The notes below the pieces were generated by a model. The model was not told where the DNA came from, made no database searches, and saw only the letters and a program-made list of their open reading frames with translations. A stretch of 41,982 nucleotides of DNA from Paludibacteraceae bacterium (lineage in GTDB: Bacteria > Bacteroidota > Bacteroidia > Bacteroidales > Paludibacteraceae), in the NCBI GenBank assembly GCA_904502115.1, contig CAJGDW010000001.1:1-41982 (forward strand), in the 5' to 3' direction. The translations under genes and the position numbers were made by a program. Positions 1-8,048 of this stretch are shown one piece after another; the stretch's first letter is position 1, and the number at the start of each line of letters is the position of its first letter.

Positions 1-849
1 TACGACTTTTTTGATCCAACTCAACTGCTGCATAGTCTCGAAACCAAGCTGGTTAAAAACCTATTTTTTGCCGGTCAAATCAATGGAACTACGGGTTACG
101 AGGAAGCAGGCGGACAGGGCTTAATTGCAGGTATCAACGCCCACCTGGCTACCCAAGGAACAGACCGTTTTAGCTTGGGCAGAGACGAAGCCTACATTGG
201 CGTACTGATAGACGATTTGGTAACCAAAGGCGTTGACGAACCCTATAGAATGTTTACCTCGCGCGCGGAATACCGCATCCTGTTGCGTCAAGACGATGCC
301 GATGCTCGCTTAACTCCCAAATCTAGACAAATTGGCTTGGCCGACGACAGACGTTGGAACCTGCTACAAGAAAAGAAACAACACTGCGAAGCATTGAGCG
401 AATTGCTTCGTGCCGAATCGGCTACCCCCGAGCAAGTAAACGAAGGCTTGCGTGCATTGGGTAGTTCTGAAATAAAACACCGCCATAGATTGAACGAATT
501 ATTGCTTCGTCCTGGCGTCGATTTGGCGTTCTTGGCAGCACGTGTTCCCGTGCTTCAAAAAGCGGTTGATGCCCTACCCAACCGTAAAGAAGAAATCATG
601 GAAGAGGTAGAAATTACCTTTAAATATGCTGGCTATATTGATCGCGAAAAACAAATTGCCGAGAAATTACACCGCCTAGAACACATTAAAATTAAAGGCA
701 AATTTGACTACGCTTCCATTACCGCTATATCGACCGAAGCACGTCAAAAACTCATTAAAACTGACCCAGAAACCATTGCACAAGCAAGCCGTATTCCAGG
801 CGTATCGCCTAGCGACGTAAACATCTTGCTAGTAATGATGGGAAGGTAA
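1..849 (+). CDS. mnmG: MnmG (GidA), tRNA uridine 5-carboxymethylaminomethyl modification enzyme, C-terminal part
   Basis: The frame is open from the first base and encodes the last 282 residues of a protein that is usually about 620 long, so the FAD-binding N-terminus lies off the left edge. With MnmE, MnmG installs the carboxymethylaminomethyl group on wobble U34 of certain tRNAs in the cytoplasm. The diagnostic stretch AGQINGTTGYEE is at about residues 25-36 of the visible part, followed by GQGLIAGINA. The helical C-terminal domain that contacts tRNA and MnmE makes up the rest, ending in a PGVSPSDVN helix. The family normally reads EEAAGQG here, whereas this protein has EEAGGQG. Its TAA is followed by a small GC-rich hairpin, an octamer array and two parS-like palindromes. 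Confidence 0.97.
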   Translation, partial: YDFFDPTQLLHSLETKLVKNLFFAGQINGTTGYEEAGGQGLIAGINAHLATQGTDRFSLGRDEAYIGVLIDDLVTKGVDEPYRMFTSRAEYRILLRQDDADARLTPKSRQIGLADDRRWNLLQEKKQHCEALSELLRAESATPEQVNEGLRALGSSEIKHRHRLNELLLRPGVDLAFLAARVPVLQKAVDALPNRKEEIMEEVEITFKYAGYIDREKQIAEKLHRLEHIKIKGKFDYASITAISTEARQKLIKTDPETIAQASRIPGVSPSDVNILLVMMGR

Positions 850-853
850 TTAA

Positions 854-866
854 GGCGCTGCGCGCC
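854..866. repeat. Small GC hairpin just after the mnmG stop
   Basis: GGCGC, a three-base loop TGC, then GCGCC, starting five bases after the mnmG stop codon and running straight into the octamer array at 866. No T-tract follows, so it is a weak terminator candidate. Similar stop-proximal hairpins precede two other octamer arrays in this window. Confidence 0.45.
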
Positions 867-897
867 GGTGAATCGGTGAATCGGTGAATCGGTGAAT
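866..897. repeat. Tandem octamer array 1, (CGGTGAAT)x4
   Basis: Four perfect copies of CGGTGAAT followed by a degenerate fifth unit, CGATAAAG. Read on the other strand the unit is CGATTCAC, which also occurs as the first unit of the array upstream of dfrA at 26944. The minus-strand frames here translate into repetitive SPIHRFTD-type peptides, which come from the octamer and are not a real protein. Confidence 0.85.
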
Positions 898-960
898 CGA
901 TAAAGAGTGGAGAAAGGAGACGTATTGATGACCGTAAGGGAATAAAGGAGAAATGAGCTT

Positions 961-976
961 TGTTCCACGTGGAACA
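961..976. promoter_or_regulatory. parS-like centromere site 1
   Basis: TGTTCCACGTGGAACA is a perfect 16-base palindrome. It fits the widely conserved chromosomal parS consensus TGTTNCACGTGNAACA bound by ParB/Spo0J. The site lies in the mnmG-apt intergenic region. parAB is not in the window, so binding is inferred from sequence alone. Confidence 0.8.
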
Positions 977-1007
977 TAATACAATAATACCAATAAACAA
1001 CACCAAA

Positions 1008-1023
1008 TGTTCCACGTGGAACA
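1008..1023. promoter_or_regulatory. parS-like centromere site 2
   Basis: A second, identical copy of TGTTCCACGTGGAACA lies 47 bases downstream of the first (start to start), between the first site and the apt start codon. Two perfect identical 16-mers this close together are very unlikely by chance and strengthen the parS reading. Confidence 0.8.
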
Positions 1024-1058
1024 AGCGACAAGTGACAATCGACAAACAACATAATTAT

Positions 1059-1583
1059 ATGACCTTACAAGAAGCACAAAAAATTATTCGCACCGTACAA
1101 GACTTTCCTAAAAAAGGAATCGGTTTTATCGATTTGGTTCAACCTTTGCAAAACGTTGAATTTGTAGATTGCGTTCGTAACGAACTAAAATCGTTGTACC
1201 AAGACAAGGGAATCACCAAAATTGTAGCCGTTGAATCGCGTGGTTACTTTTTTAGTTCTATCCTAGCTGCCGATATCAAAGCAGGCATGGCACCCATTCG
1301 TAAAAAAGGAAAATTACCTCCCGAAACCATTCAAGAAACCTACCAAAAAGAATACGGCGAGGACACCATCGAAATGCTAAAAGATAGCGTAACCGAGGAC
1401 GATGTAGTTTTGCTACACGACGATATTTTGGCAACAGGCGGCACCATTCAAGCAGCCTGCAACATGCTTCGTAAAATTGGCGTAAAAAAGATTTACATCA
1501 ACTTTATTGGCGAAATTGACTTCCTAGAAGGAAGAAAATGCATCGACCCTGAAATAGAAACCACTGCTCTATTCCATTTTTAA
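1059..1583 (+). CDS. apt: Adenine phosphoribosyltransferase
   Basis: Converts adenine and PRPP to AMP and pyrophosphate in cytoplasmic purine salvage. The protein is 174 residues, the normal family length. The PRPP-binding loop is VVLLHDDILATGGT, close to the usual VLIVDDLLATGGT. The family's ESRGYFF and RKKGKLP segments are present upstream of it. I chose the ATG at 1059, which gives MTLQEAQKII; the upstream TTG at 960 would translate both parS palindromes and is rejected. Near the N-terminus, GIGFIDLVQPL replaces the more common GIIFKDITPLL, so it is a somewhat divergent Bacteroidota-type enzyme. The stop overlaps the uvrC start by one base (TAATG), which suggests co-transcription. Confidence 0.93.
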   Translation: MTLQEAQKIIRTVQDFPKKGIGFIDLVQPLQNVEFVDCVRNELKSLYQDKGITKIVAVESRGYFFSSILAADIKAGMAPIRKKGKLPPETIQETYQKEYGEDTIEMLKDSVTEDDVVLLHDDILATGGTIQAACNMLRKIGVKKIYINFIGEIDFLEGRKCIDPEIETTALFHF

Positions 1584-3385
1584 TGCCCTACACCGACCAC
1601 ATAAAACAATTGGTAGCTGCCCTGCCTAACACGCCGGGGGTATACCAATATTTTAACCAAGAAGGTAAGATTATTTATGTGGGCAAGGCAAAAAACTTGA
1701 AGCGACGCGTATCGTCGTATTTCAACAAATCGCAACAAAGCGCCAAAGTAACGGCATTGGTAAAACACATATACGATCTAAAATACATCGTAGTGGAGAG
1801 CGAAACCGATGCCTTGTTGTTGGAAAATAACCTGATCAAACAATACCAACCACACTACAACATTTTGCTAAAAGATGGCAAAACATACCCTTGGTTGTGT
1901 ATTACAAAAGAAGAATATCCGCGCATATTTAAAACGCGTCAGGTAATGCGCGGTGCTGAATATTTTGGACCCTACAGCTCGGTTTGGGTACTGGATACCC
2001 TACTGGATTTAATACGTAGCATCTACCCGGTAAGAACGTGCAAAATGCCCCTTTTTACCGATAAAATTGAGGCGGGCAAATACAAGCTGTGCTTGGAGTA
2101 TCATATTAAAAATTGCATGGGTCCTTGCGAGGGAAAACAAAGCAAAGAAGCGTACCAAAAAATGATTACCGAAATCAGGGAAATTGCCAAGGGCAATAGC
2201 TCGGTAATTACAAGCATGCTGCAAAATGAAATGAAGCAATTGGCCGCCGAATATCGATTTGAAGAAGCGGCGGCTGTAAAGGCCAAATACGACGCACTGC
2301 TGCAATATCGCAACAAAACCGTTATTACTACCACCGCTACCGAAAACATGGATGTAATGAGCTACGAAGAAGATGGAAACGCTGTTTACATCAACATGCT
2401 ACACATAGTAGAGGGGTCTATTGTAAAAGGTCTCACCATTGAATACAACAAACTCATGGACGAAGCACCCGAAGAGGTACTAGCCATGGGCATGTTAGAA
2501 TTGCGCGACAGGCTTGGCAGCAAGGCTAAAACGGTGCTGGTTCCATTTATTCCATCCATTGAACTGGACGGCGTAACCCTAAGCATTCCACAACGGGGCG
2601 ACAAGAAAAAACTGCTGGATTTATCGGCACAAAACGTAAAACAGTACAAGGTTGACAAGTACAAGATAAGCGAAAAATTAAACCCCGAACAACGCCAAAC
2701 ACAGGTACTGAATGCGCTAAAAGAGCACCTAAAATTAGAGAAGTTGCCCATGCATATTGAGTGTTTTGACAACTCAAATATATCGGGCGATAGCGCAGTA
2801 GCAGCTTGCGTGGTGTACAAAAAAGCCAAACCTTCCAAACAAGATTACCGAAAATACACCATAAAAACAGTGCAAGGTCCGGACGATTATGCCTCGATGC
2901 GAGAGGTAGTGTTCCGCCGTTATAAACGCATGCTGGAGGAACAAACTCCCCTACCCGATTTAATTGTAGCCGATGGGGGGATTGGCCAAATGGAATCGAT
3001 TCGCCAGGTAATAGAAGACGAATTGCAGCTGAACATTCCCATTGCCGGGTTGGCAAAAAACGACAAGCACCAAACGCGCGAATTGCTTTTTGGATTTCCA
3101 CCACAAAGCATCGGGCTGAAAGCAACCGACGCTTGCTTTAAATTTTTGGCAGGCATGCAAGAAGAAGTGCATCGATACGCCATCGAATTTCATCGAGACA
3201 AGCGAAGCAAGAAACAAACGGCCTCGGAGCTGGACGAAATCAAAGGAATTGGCGAAGAAACCAAAAATAAACTTTTATTAACATTTAAAAGCGTAAAACG
3301 CATCAAAGAAGCAACACTCGAAAACCTAGAAAATTGCATCGGAAAATACAGAGCATCAATAATTTACGATTATTTTCACGGTTAA
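1583..3385 (+). CDS. uvrC: Excinuclease ABC subunit C
   Basis: The dual-incision nuclease of nucleotide excision repair, recruited by UvrB to damaged DNA. At 600 residues it is full length. In order: a GIY-YIG domain at about residues 14-95 (GVYQYFN, then YVGKAKNLKRR); a Cys-containing linker around 150-180; a UVR motif with a repeated EAAA-type helix near 225-240 that contacts UvrB; the RNase H-like 5'-incision domain at about 380-535 (ECFDNSNISG and VADGGIGQM); and a C-terminal helix-hairpin-helix pair (LDEIKGIGEETKNKLL). It starts one base inside the apt stop. It follows apt and precedes dtd after a 75-base gap. Confidence 0.97.
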   Translation: MPYTDHIKQLVAALPNTPGVYQYFNQEGKIIYVGKAKNLKRRVSSYFNKSQQSAKVTALVKHIYDLKYIVVESETDALLLENNLIKQYQPHYNILLKDGKTYPWLCITKEEYPRIFKTRQVMRGAEYFGPYSSVWVLDTLLDLIRSIYPVRTCKMPLFTDKIEAGKYKLCLEYHIKNCMGPCEGKQSKEAYQKMITEIREIAKGNSSVITSMLQNEMKQLAAEYRFEEAAAVKAKYDALLQYRNKTVITTTATENMDVMSYEEDGNAVYINMLHIVEGSIVKGLTIEYNKLMDEAPEEVLAMGMLELRDRLGSKAKTVLVPFIPSIELDGVTLSIPQRGDKKKLLDLSAQNVKQYKVDKYKISEKLNPEQRQTQVLNALKEHLKLEKLPMHIECFDNSNISGDSAVAACVVYKKAKPSKQDYRKYTIKTVQGPDDYASMREVVFRRYKRMLEEQTPLPDLIVADGGIGQMESIRQVIEDELQLNIPIAGLAKNDKHQTRELLFGFPPQSIGLKATDACFKFLAGMQEEVHRYAIEFHRDKRSKKQTASELDEIKGIGEETKNKLLLTFKSVKRIKEATLENLENCIGKYRASIIYDYFHG

Positions 3386-3460
3386 TTAAGTGTCTCAGAA
3401 TTAAAAATTTGAGCATCGACCGTATAGCGAGTCGTAAAAATCAGCATAAAAAACAGAAAA

Positions 3461-3913
3461 ATGAGGGTAGTTATACAACGTGTTACTTTTGCCAAAGTAG
3501 AGGTAGATAAAAAAGTAGTGGGCGAAATTGAAAATGGCATGATGATTTTGGTGGGCTTTGAAAACGAAGACACCAACGAAGATTTAACTTGGATGGCAGG
3601 CAAAATTACATCGCTTCGAATTTTTGACGACGAGCAAGGGGTGATGAACAAATCCATCATCGATGCGGGCGGCGACATTTTATGCATCAGCCAATTTACC
3701 TTGCATGCCCTTACCAAAAAAGGCAATCGCCCATCGTACATTAAAGCGGCCAAAGGCGAAGTGGCAGAACCGCTGTACCACGAATTTTGCAACAAATTAA
3801 AAAATAACTTGAATAAAGAAATAAAAAAAGGTATTTTTGGAGCTGATATGAAAGTGTCGCTCTTAAACGACGGACCTGTTACCATCTGTATCGATTCTAA
3901 AAACAAAGAATAA
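3461..3913 (+). CDS. dtd: D-aminoacyl-tRNA deacylase
   Basis: Hydrolyses D-amino acids (and mischarged glycine) from tRNA, a cytoplasmic proofreading role. The protein is 150 residues, as usual. It opens MRVVIQRV, carries the catalytic-site segment SQFTLHALTKKGNRPS and ends with the cross-subunit Gly-cisPro motif in the form NDGPVTI after FGADMKV. The usual text is SQFTLYADTKKG, so the Y-to-H and D-to-L changes are mild variants. A 75-base gap separates it from uvrC, in which I see no clear promoter. The deoC start codon follows its TAA directly. Confidence 0.95.
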   Translation: MRVVIQRVTFAKVEVDKKVVGEIENGMMILVGFENEDTNEDLTWMAGKITSLRIFDDEQGVMNKSIIDAGGDILCISQFTLHALTKKGNRPSYIKAAKGEVAEPLYHEFCNKLKNNLNKEIKKGIFGADMKVSLLNDGPVTICIDSKNKE

Positions 3914-4786
3914 ATGAAAGACTTTAAAGAATTATTTGAAAGCTATCCCCTACCCGCTACCGAAGAACAAATTAAAGCGGATGTAAAAAATATCATCGAC
4001 AAACGTTTTGAACAAGTAGACCGTTTGAGCACTTGCAAAGAATTGTTTGCACACCTAGAACTTACCACCCTAAAAGTAACCGATAACGAGGATACCGTAA
4101 AGGCATTGGTAGAAAAGGTAAACGATATGGACGAACATTTCCCAGAGTTGAGCAAACCCATGGGCATTTGCGTGTATCCATCGTTGGTAGAAACGGTAAA
4201 AAACAGCCTTACCGAAGACGTAAAAATAGTAACCGTAATTGGTTTCCCATCGTCGCAAACCTATTTGGAAGTAAAAGTGGCAGAAACCGCTTTAGCGCTC
4301 TCGTACGGCGCTGACGAGATTGATATGGTACTTCCTGTAGGAAAATTCTTACAAGGCAACTACGACGAAGTATTTGACGAAATTTCGGAGATTAAAGACT
4401 GTTGTCGTGGTGCCAAATTAAAAGTGATTTTGGAAACAGGCGCATTGGGCAGTATTGAAAACATCCACAAAGCCGCTATTTTGGCCATGGAAGCAGGTGC
4501 TGACTTTATCAAAACATCAACTGGTAAAGACCAACCCACCAACCTGTACCATGTATATGCCATGTGCAAAGCCATGGATGCTTACTACAAACAAACCCAA
4601 AAAAGAGCGGGTATTAAAGTGGCAGGTGGCGTAACCACCAAACAAGATGCCTTGCTTTACTATTGCATTGTAAGCGAACTATTGGACGAAGAATGGCTAA
4701 CGCCCGATTACTTGCGCATTGGCGCCAGCAAATTGGCCAACAACCTGCTTACCGAAATTGAAAAAGAAGAGATACAATACTTTTAA
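3914..4786 (+). CDS. deoC: Deoxyribose-phosphate aldolase
   Basis: Cleaves 2-deoxyribose 5-phosphate to glyceraldehyde 3-phosphate and acetaldehyde in deoxynucleoside catabolism. A class I aldolase TIM barrel of 290 residues, with an N-terminal extension compared with the E. coli enzyme (about 259). Catalytic residues are visible: D137 in DEIDMVLPVG, the Schiff-base lysine K200 in DFIKTSTGK, and K235 in GIKVAGGV. It starts immediately after the dtd stop with no spacer and is the last gene of the mnmG-side operon; a strong palindromic terminator overlaps its stop codon. In Bacteroides, as I recall it, a MazG-type pyrophosphohydrolase gene lies between dtd and deoC; it is absent here. Confidence 0.95.
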   Translation: MKDFKELFESYPLPATEEQIKADVKNIIDKRFEQVDRLSTCKELFAHLELTTLKVTDNEDTVKALVEKVNDMDEHFPELSKPMGICVYPSLVETVKNSLTEDVKIVTVIGFPSSQTYLEVKVAETALALSYGADEIDMVLPVGKFLQGNYDEVFDEISEIKDCCRGAKLKVILETGALGSIENIHKAAILAMEAGADFIKTSTGKDQPTNLYHVYAMCKAMDAYYKQTQKRAGIKVAGGVTTKQDALLYYCIVSELLDEEWLTPDYLRIGASKLANNLLTEIEKEEIQYF

Positions 4787-4818
4787 AAATTAAGGCTCTC
4801 ATGAGAGCCTTAATTTTT
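4785..4818. terminator. Perfect palindromic bidirectional terminator between deoC and ychF
   Basis: A 34-base perfect inverted repeat centred on CATG. The arms begin AAAAATTAAGGCTCT and end in the complementary AGAGCCTTAATTTTT. Because it starts with an A-tract and ends with a T-tract, it can act as an intrinsic terminator for deoC on the + strand and for ychF on the - strand. The left arm overlaps the deoC stop codon. Confidence 0.85.
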
Positions 4819-4869
4819 AGTCAAAAGTTATAAACTTACTTTTAAAGGAGGAATTTCAAGGCGTCCATA

Positions 4870-5967
4870 CTAAACATTAAAACGGAAGTGCATTATATCA
4901 CCATCCTGCACCACGTATTCTTTACCCTCTACGCTCATTTTGCCCGCTTCTTTACAAGCAGCTTCAGAGCCCAAAGCAATGAAATCTTCGTATTTGATAA
5001 CTTCGGCACGAATAAAACCTTTTTCAAAGTCGGTGTGAATAACACCAGCACATTGAGGTGCTTTCCAACCTCTGTGGAAAGTCCATGCACGTACTTCTTG
5101 CACACCTGCCGTGATATAGGTTTGCAAATCTAGCAATTTATAAGCTGCTTTGATAAGGCGGGCAACACCCGACTCTTTCAAACCTACTTCTTCTAGGAAC
5201 ATTTGGCGTTCTTCGTAGGTTTCTAACTCGGCAATATCGGCTTCGGTAGCAGCAGCAACAATTAAAATTTCGGCGTTTTCGTCTTTTACTGCTTCGCGTA
5301 CCGCGTCCACGTAAGCATTACCGTTTACTGCACTGGCTTCGTCTACGTTGCAAACATACATAACAGGTTTGTCGGTTAGCAAGCAAAGATCGCGTACCAA
5401 TTTGCGTTGTTCTTTGTCTAGTTCTACGGTACGAGCCGATTTACCTTGTTCCAATGCCTCTTTATACATGGCATAAATGGTATAAAGCGCTTTGGCGTTT
5501 TTGTCGCCTGCATTGGCTTGTTTGTAAACTTTTTGAATGCGGCTGTCGATGGTTTCAAGGTCTTTTAATTGCAACTCCATGTCGATGATTTCTTTGTCAC
5601 GAACAGGGTCTACACTACCATCTACGTGGGTAACATTTTCGTTATCGAAACAACGCAACACGTGCAAAATTGCATCGGTTTCGCGGATGTTTGCCAAGAA
5701 TTTATTGCCCAAGCCTTCGCCTTTGCTAGCACCCTTTACCAAACCTGCAATGTCTACAATTTCTACGGTAGTAGGTACAATGCGTTGCGGATTGATTAAC
5801 TTAGCCAACTCGTTAAGACGTTCGTCGGGAACAGTAATAACACCTACGTTGGGTTCGATGGTACAAAAAGGGAAATTGGCAGCTTGTGCCTTAGCGTTCG
5901 ATAAACAGTTGAAAAGGGTCGATTTTCCTACATTTGGAAGCCCTACAATGCCACATTGTAATGCCAT
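4870..5967 (-). CDS. ychF: Redox-regulated ATPase/GTPase YchF (Obg family)
   Basis: A P-loop NTPase of the TRAFAC class that binds ribosomes and prefers ATP. It is 365 residues, the normal length. The Walker A motif GLPNVGKST is at residues 9-17, the G2/G3 region contains DIAGLVKGASKGEGLGNKFL, and an NKxD-like segment reads CNVDE. The ATPase core is interrupted by a coiled-coil arm at about 130-200. The C-terminal TGS domain covers roughly 280-363 and ends MHFRFNV. It is convergent with deoC and divergent from the coiled-coil gene at 6040. The first ATG is used. A TACTTTTG -7 element sits about 25 bases upstream. Confidence 0.97.
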   Translation of the reverse strand: MALQCGIVGLPNVGKSTLFNCLSNAKAQAANFPFCTIEPNVGVITVPDERLNELAKLINPQRIVPTTVEIVDIAGLVKGASKGEGLGNKFLANIRETDAILHVLRCFDNENVTHVDGSVDPVRDKEIIDMELQLKDLETIDSRIQKVYKQANAGDKNAKALYTIYAMYKEALEQGKSARTVELDKEQRKLVRDLCLLTDKPVMYVCNVDEASAVNGNAYVDAVREAVKDENAEILIVAAATEADIAELETYEERQMFLEEVGLKESGVARLIKAAYKLLDLQTYITAGVQEVRAWTFHRGWKAPQCAGVIHTDFEKGFIRAEVIKYEDFIALGSEAACKEAGKMSVEGKEYVVQDGDIMHFRFNV

Positions 5968-5992
5968 AACATAAATTAATTGAATTTGAGCG

Positions 5993-6000
5993 CAAAAGTA
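5993..6000 (-). promoter_or_regulatory. Putative -7 element for ychF
   Basis: On the minus strand this reads TACTTTTG, matching the Bacteroidota -7 consensus TAnnTTTG. It lies 25 bases upstream of the ychF start. A weak TTG element about 23 bases further upstream could be the -33 box. The region holds back-to-back promoters with the element at 6014. Confidence 0.55.
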
Positions 6001-6013
6001 GTAAAAAATTACC

Positions 6014-6021
6014 TATTTTTG
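6014..6021 (+). promoter_or_regulatory. Putative -7 element for the coiled-coil gene at 6040
   Basis: TATTTTTG matches TAnnTTTG and ends 18 bases before the ATG at 6040, giving a short leader. A TTTG at 5985 is possible as the -33 box, but the 25-base spacing is longer than the usual 19-21. Confidence 0.5.
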
Positions 6022-6039
6022 CCCAATAAATTCTATTCG

Positions 6040-6939
6040 ATGAACAAAAAGACCAAAATAATTATTTCTATCATGGCAATAATTGGCACGCTCATTATTG
6101 CTGCGTTGACTGTATTGCTAGTAAATACGTATTCTAATTTGAACCAAACAGAAAGCGAAATAAAAGAAATAGAAAAGGTAATGGAGTTTGAAAAACAAGT
6201 TTCTATCGAAGAATTTGAAAAACTTTCACAAGAATACGAAGAGTTTTACATTGAAATCAATAACGACTCCTTGCTTCAACTTATTAACGAAGAAAAACAA
6301 AAAGTAAAGGACCTTCTACAAGAACTAAAAACCGTAAAAGCAACCAATGCTAAACGTATTAGGGAATTACAAAAAGAGTTGGGAACTGTTAGGGGTGTAT
6401 TAAAACAATACATCGCTCAGGTTGACTCACTTAACCACGAAAACATCAAGTTAACCCAAGAAAACGTCAAAGTACGCAAACAATACGAATCGGCTACCAA
6501 AACGGTAAAAGAAATGGAAGAAAAAAATGCCGAATTGGGTAAACTAATTGATATGGCAGCCGTTTTAGAAGCTCAAAATATTCAGGTAAGAACCCTAAAT
6601 AATAAGGGTAACGATACCAAAAGATTGAAACGCATTACCAAATTTGAATTTTGCTTTACCATTTTACGCAACATAACCGCCGAAAGAGGCGAAAAAACCA
6701 TCTACATCTGTATTAACGCTCCAAGCGGAGAAGTTATGACCTTATCGCCCGACCAATTGTTTACTTTCGAAGAGAATGAAATAGCCTACTCGGCTAAGAA
6801 AAACATTGCATATACGGGCGAAAACACCGATGTATGCATCTACTACGACATTGAAAATGCATTGGAAAAAGGCACCTATCACATTGGTATTTTTGCCGAT
6901 GGAAACTTAATTGGAACAACCGGCTTTGCTCTTAACTAA
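6040..6939 (+). CDS. Single-pass membrane protein with long coiled coil, function unknown
   Basis: A protein of 299 residues when started at the ATG at 6040 (MNKKTKIIIS); an upstream TTG at 5980 lies before the likely promoter and is rejected. Residues 7-29 form one transmembrane segment. Residues about 35-195 are a charged coiled coil rich in E, K and Q. Residues about 215-299 are predicted from composition to be a compact beta domain (TKFEFCFTI, IYICINAPSG, GTYHIGIF). The topology suggests an inner-membrane anchor with the coiled coil outside or inside the cell; the sequence does not say which. I believe similar proteins are widespread and uncharacterised in Bacteroidales. It is upstream of hemW with a 5-base gap, so probably co-transcribed. 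Confidence 0.75.
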   Translation: MNKKTKIIISIMAIIGTLIIAALTVLLVNTYSNLNQTESEIKEIEKVMEFEKQVSIEEFEKLSQEYEEFYIEINNDSLLQLINEEKQKVKDLLQELKTVKATNAKRIRELQKELGTVRGVLKQYIAQVDSLNHENIKLTQENVKVRKQYESATKTVKEMEEKNAELGKLIDMAAVLEAQNIQVRTLNNKGNDTKRLKRITKFEFCFTILRNITAERGEKTIYICINAPSGEVMTLSPDQLFTFEENEIAYSAKKNIAYTGENTDVCIYYDIENALEKGTYHIGIFADGNLIGTTGFALN

Positions 6940-6944
6940 ACAGC

Positions 6945-8048
6945 ATGAGTAGCATATACATTCATATTCCTTTTTGCCAATGTAGATGCTCATACTGCGA
7001 TTTTTATTCCACCACACAACTCGCATCGCGCGACGAATACGTCAACGCACTTTGCCATGAACTTGTTCAACGCAAAAACGAGCTGCCCACTACTCCCATT
7101 CAAACCGTTTACTTGGGCGGAGGCACTCCTTCTGTGCTTACCCCAAAGCAATTAGACCGTATTTTTACCATGCTGGGGGCTCATTATAACCTTTCTCAAC
7201 TGCAAGAATGTACCATTGAGTGCAATCCAGACGATATAAACAGTGTGTATTTATCGGATTTAAAATCCTTTCCCATTAACCGAATCAGCATGGGAATACA
7301 ATCGTTTAACGATGATGAATTAACCTTGATGAACCGACGACATACGGCCAAACAAGCCATACAAGCCGTTCATGATATCGTAAATGCTGGGTATAGCAAT
7401 TGCAGCATCGATTTGATATACGGATTGCCACAGCAAAGTGTAGAAACATGGGATTTGAATCTAAAAACGGCTTTATCATTGCCCATTAAACACCTATCTG
7501 CTTACCATCTTACCTACGAAAAAGGAACTAAAATGTTTGGGTATCAGCAACAGGCAGTGAGCGAAGAAGATAGCTGCTTGATGTTTGAAACCTTGCACCA
7601 ACGTACCCAGCAAGCTGGCATGGAAGCCTACGAAATATCCAATTTTGCCTACCCAGGTTATCGATCCAATCACAACAGTCGTTATTGGCAAAACAAACCC
7701 TATTTGGGCATTGGCGCAGCGGCTCATTCGTACAACGGAATTAATAAAAGAAGGTGGAATGTGGCAGATTTAACAAAATACATTGTTGGAATTACTCAAA
7801 ATAATGCTAATTTTGAAGAGGAATTGCTTGATAACGACGATTTATACAACGAGTTACTATTAACATCGTTACGTACAAAAGAAGGCGTTAATACGGCGCT
7901 AATTCCACCCCAATACCAACAGCATTTTGCTAGGCAAAGTAAAAAATACCTAGACAAAGGCATGCTTTTATTACAAGATGGTTGGTGTCAATTAACCCCA
8001 AAAGGCATTTTTATATCCGATGGCATTATTTGCGATTTGATGGTATGA
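6945..8048 (+). CDS. hemW: HemW-like radical SAM protein (heme chaperone, formerly 'oxygen-independent coproporphyrinogen III oxidase')
   Basis: A radical-SAM protein of 367 residues. The [4Fe-4S] cysteines are C11, C15 and C18 in IPFCQCRCSYCDF; C13 is an extra cysteine inside the motif. Also present are the SAM-binding glycine-rich segment YLGGGTPS, the family motif GIQSFND, and the C-terminal HemN-type domain. HemW proteins bind heme and are thought to deliver it to apo-proteins; they lack the additional N-terminal cysteine region of true HemN. The stop codon overlaps the following VanZ-like start (ATGA), indicating a tight operon. Confidence 0.93.
   Translation: MSSIYIHIPFCQCRCSYCDFYSTTQLASRDEYVNALCHELVQRKNELPTTPIQTVYLGGGTPSVLTPKQLDRIFTMLGAHYNLSQLQECTIECNPDDINSVYLSDLKSFPINRISMGIQSFNDDELTLMNRRHTAKQAIQAVHDIVNAGYSNCSIDLIYGLPQQSVETWDLNLKTALSLPIKHLSAYHLTYEKGTKMFGYQQQAVSEEDSCLMFETLHQRTQQAGMEAYEISNFAYPGYRSNHNSRYWQNKPYLGIGAAAHSYNGINKRRWNVADLTKYIVGITQNNANFEEELLDNDDLYNELLLTSLRTKEGVNTALIPPQYQQHFARQSKKYLDKGMLLLQDGWCQLTPKGIFISDGIICDLMV

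Noticed and set aside
960..1058. In-frame TTG extension of apt giving MFHVEHNTII
   Set aside because: It would translate both parS-like palindromes and add 33 residues not typical of the family; the ATG at 1059 gives the normal length.
744..1077. Three overlapping minus-strand frames of 75-102 residues between mnmG and apt
   Set aside because: They translate the octamer array (repetitive SPIHRFTD-type peptide) and the parS palindromes; no conserved protein features.
2547..3125. 192-residue minus-strand frame antisense to uvrC
   Set aside because: Shadow of the strongly conserved uvrC reading frame; no recognisable domain.
4844..4853. Perfect Shine-Dalgarno-like AAAGGAGGAA on the + strand downstream of the terminator
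   Set aside because: No start codon with a sensible reading frame follows; the downstream DNA is the end of ychF on the other strand.
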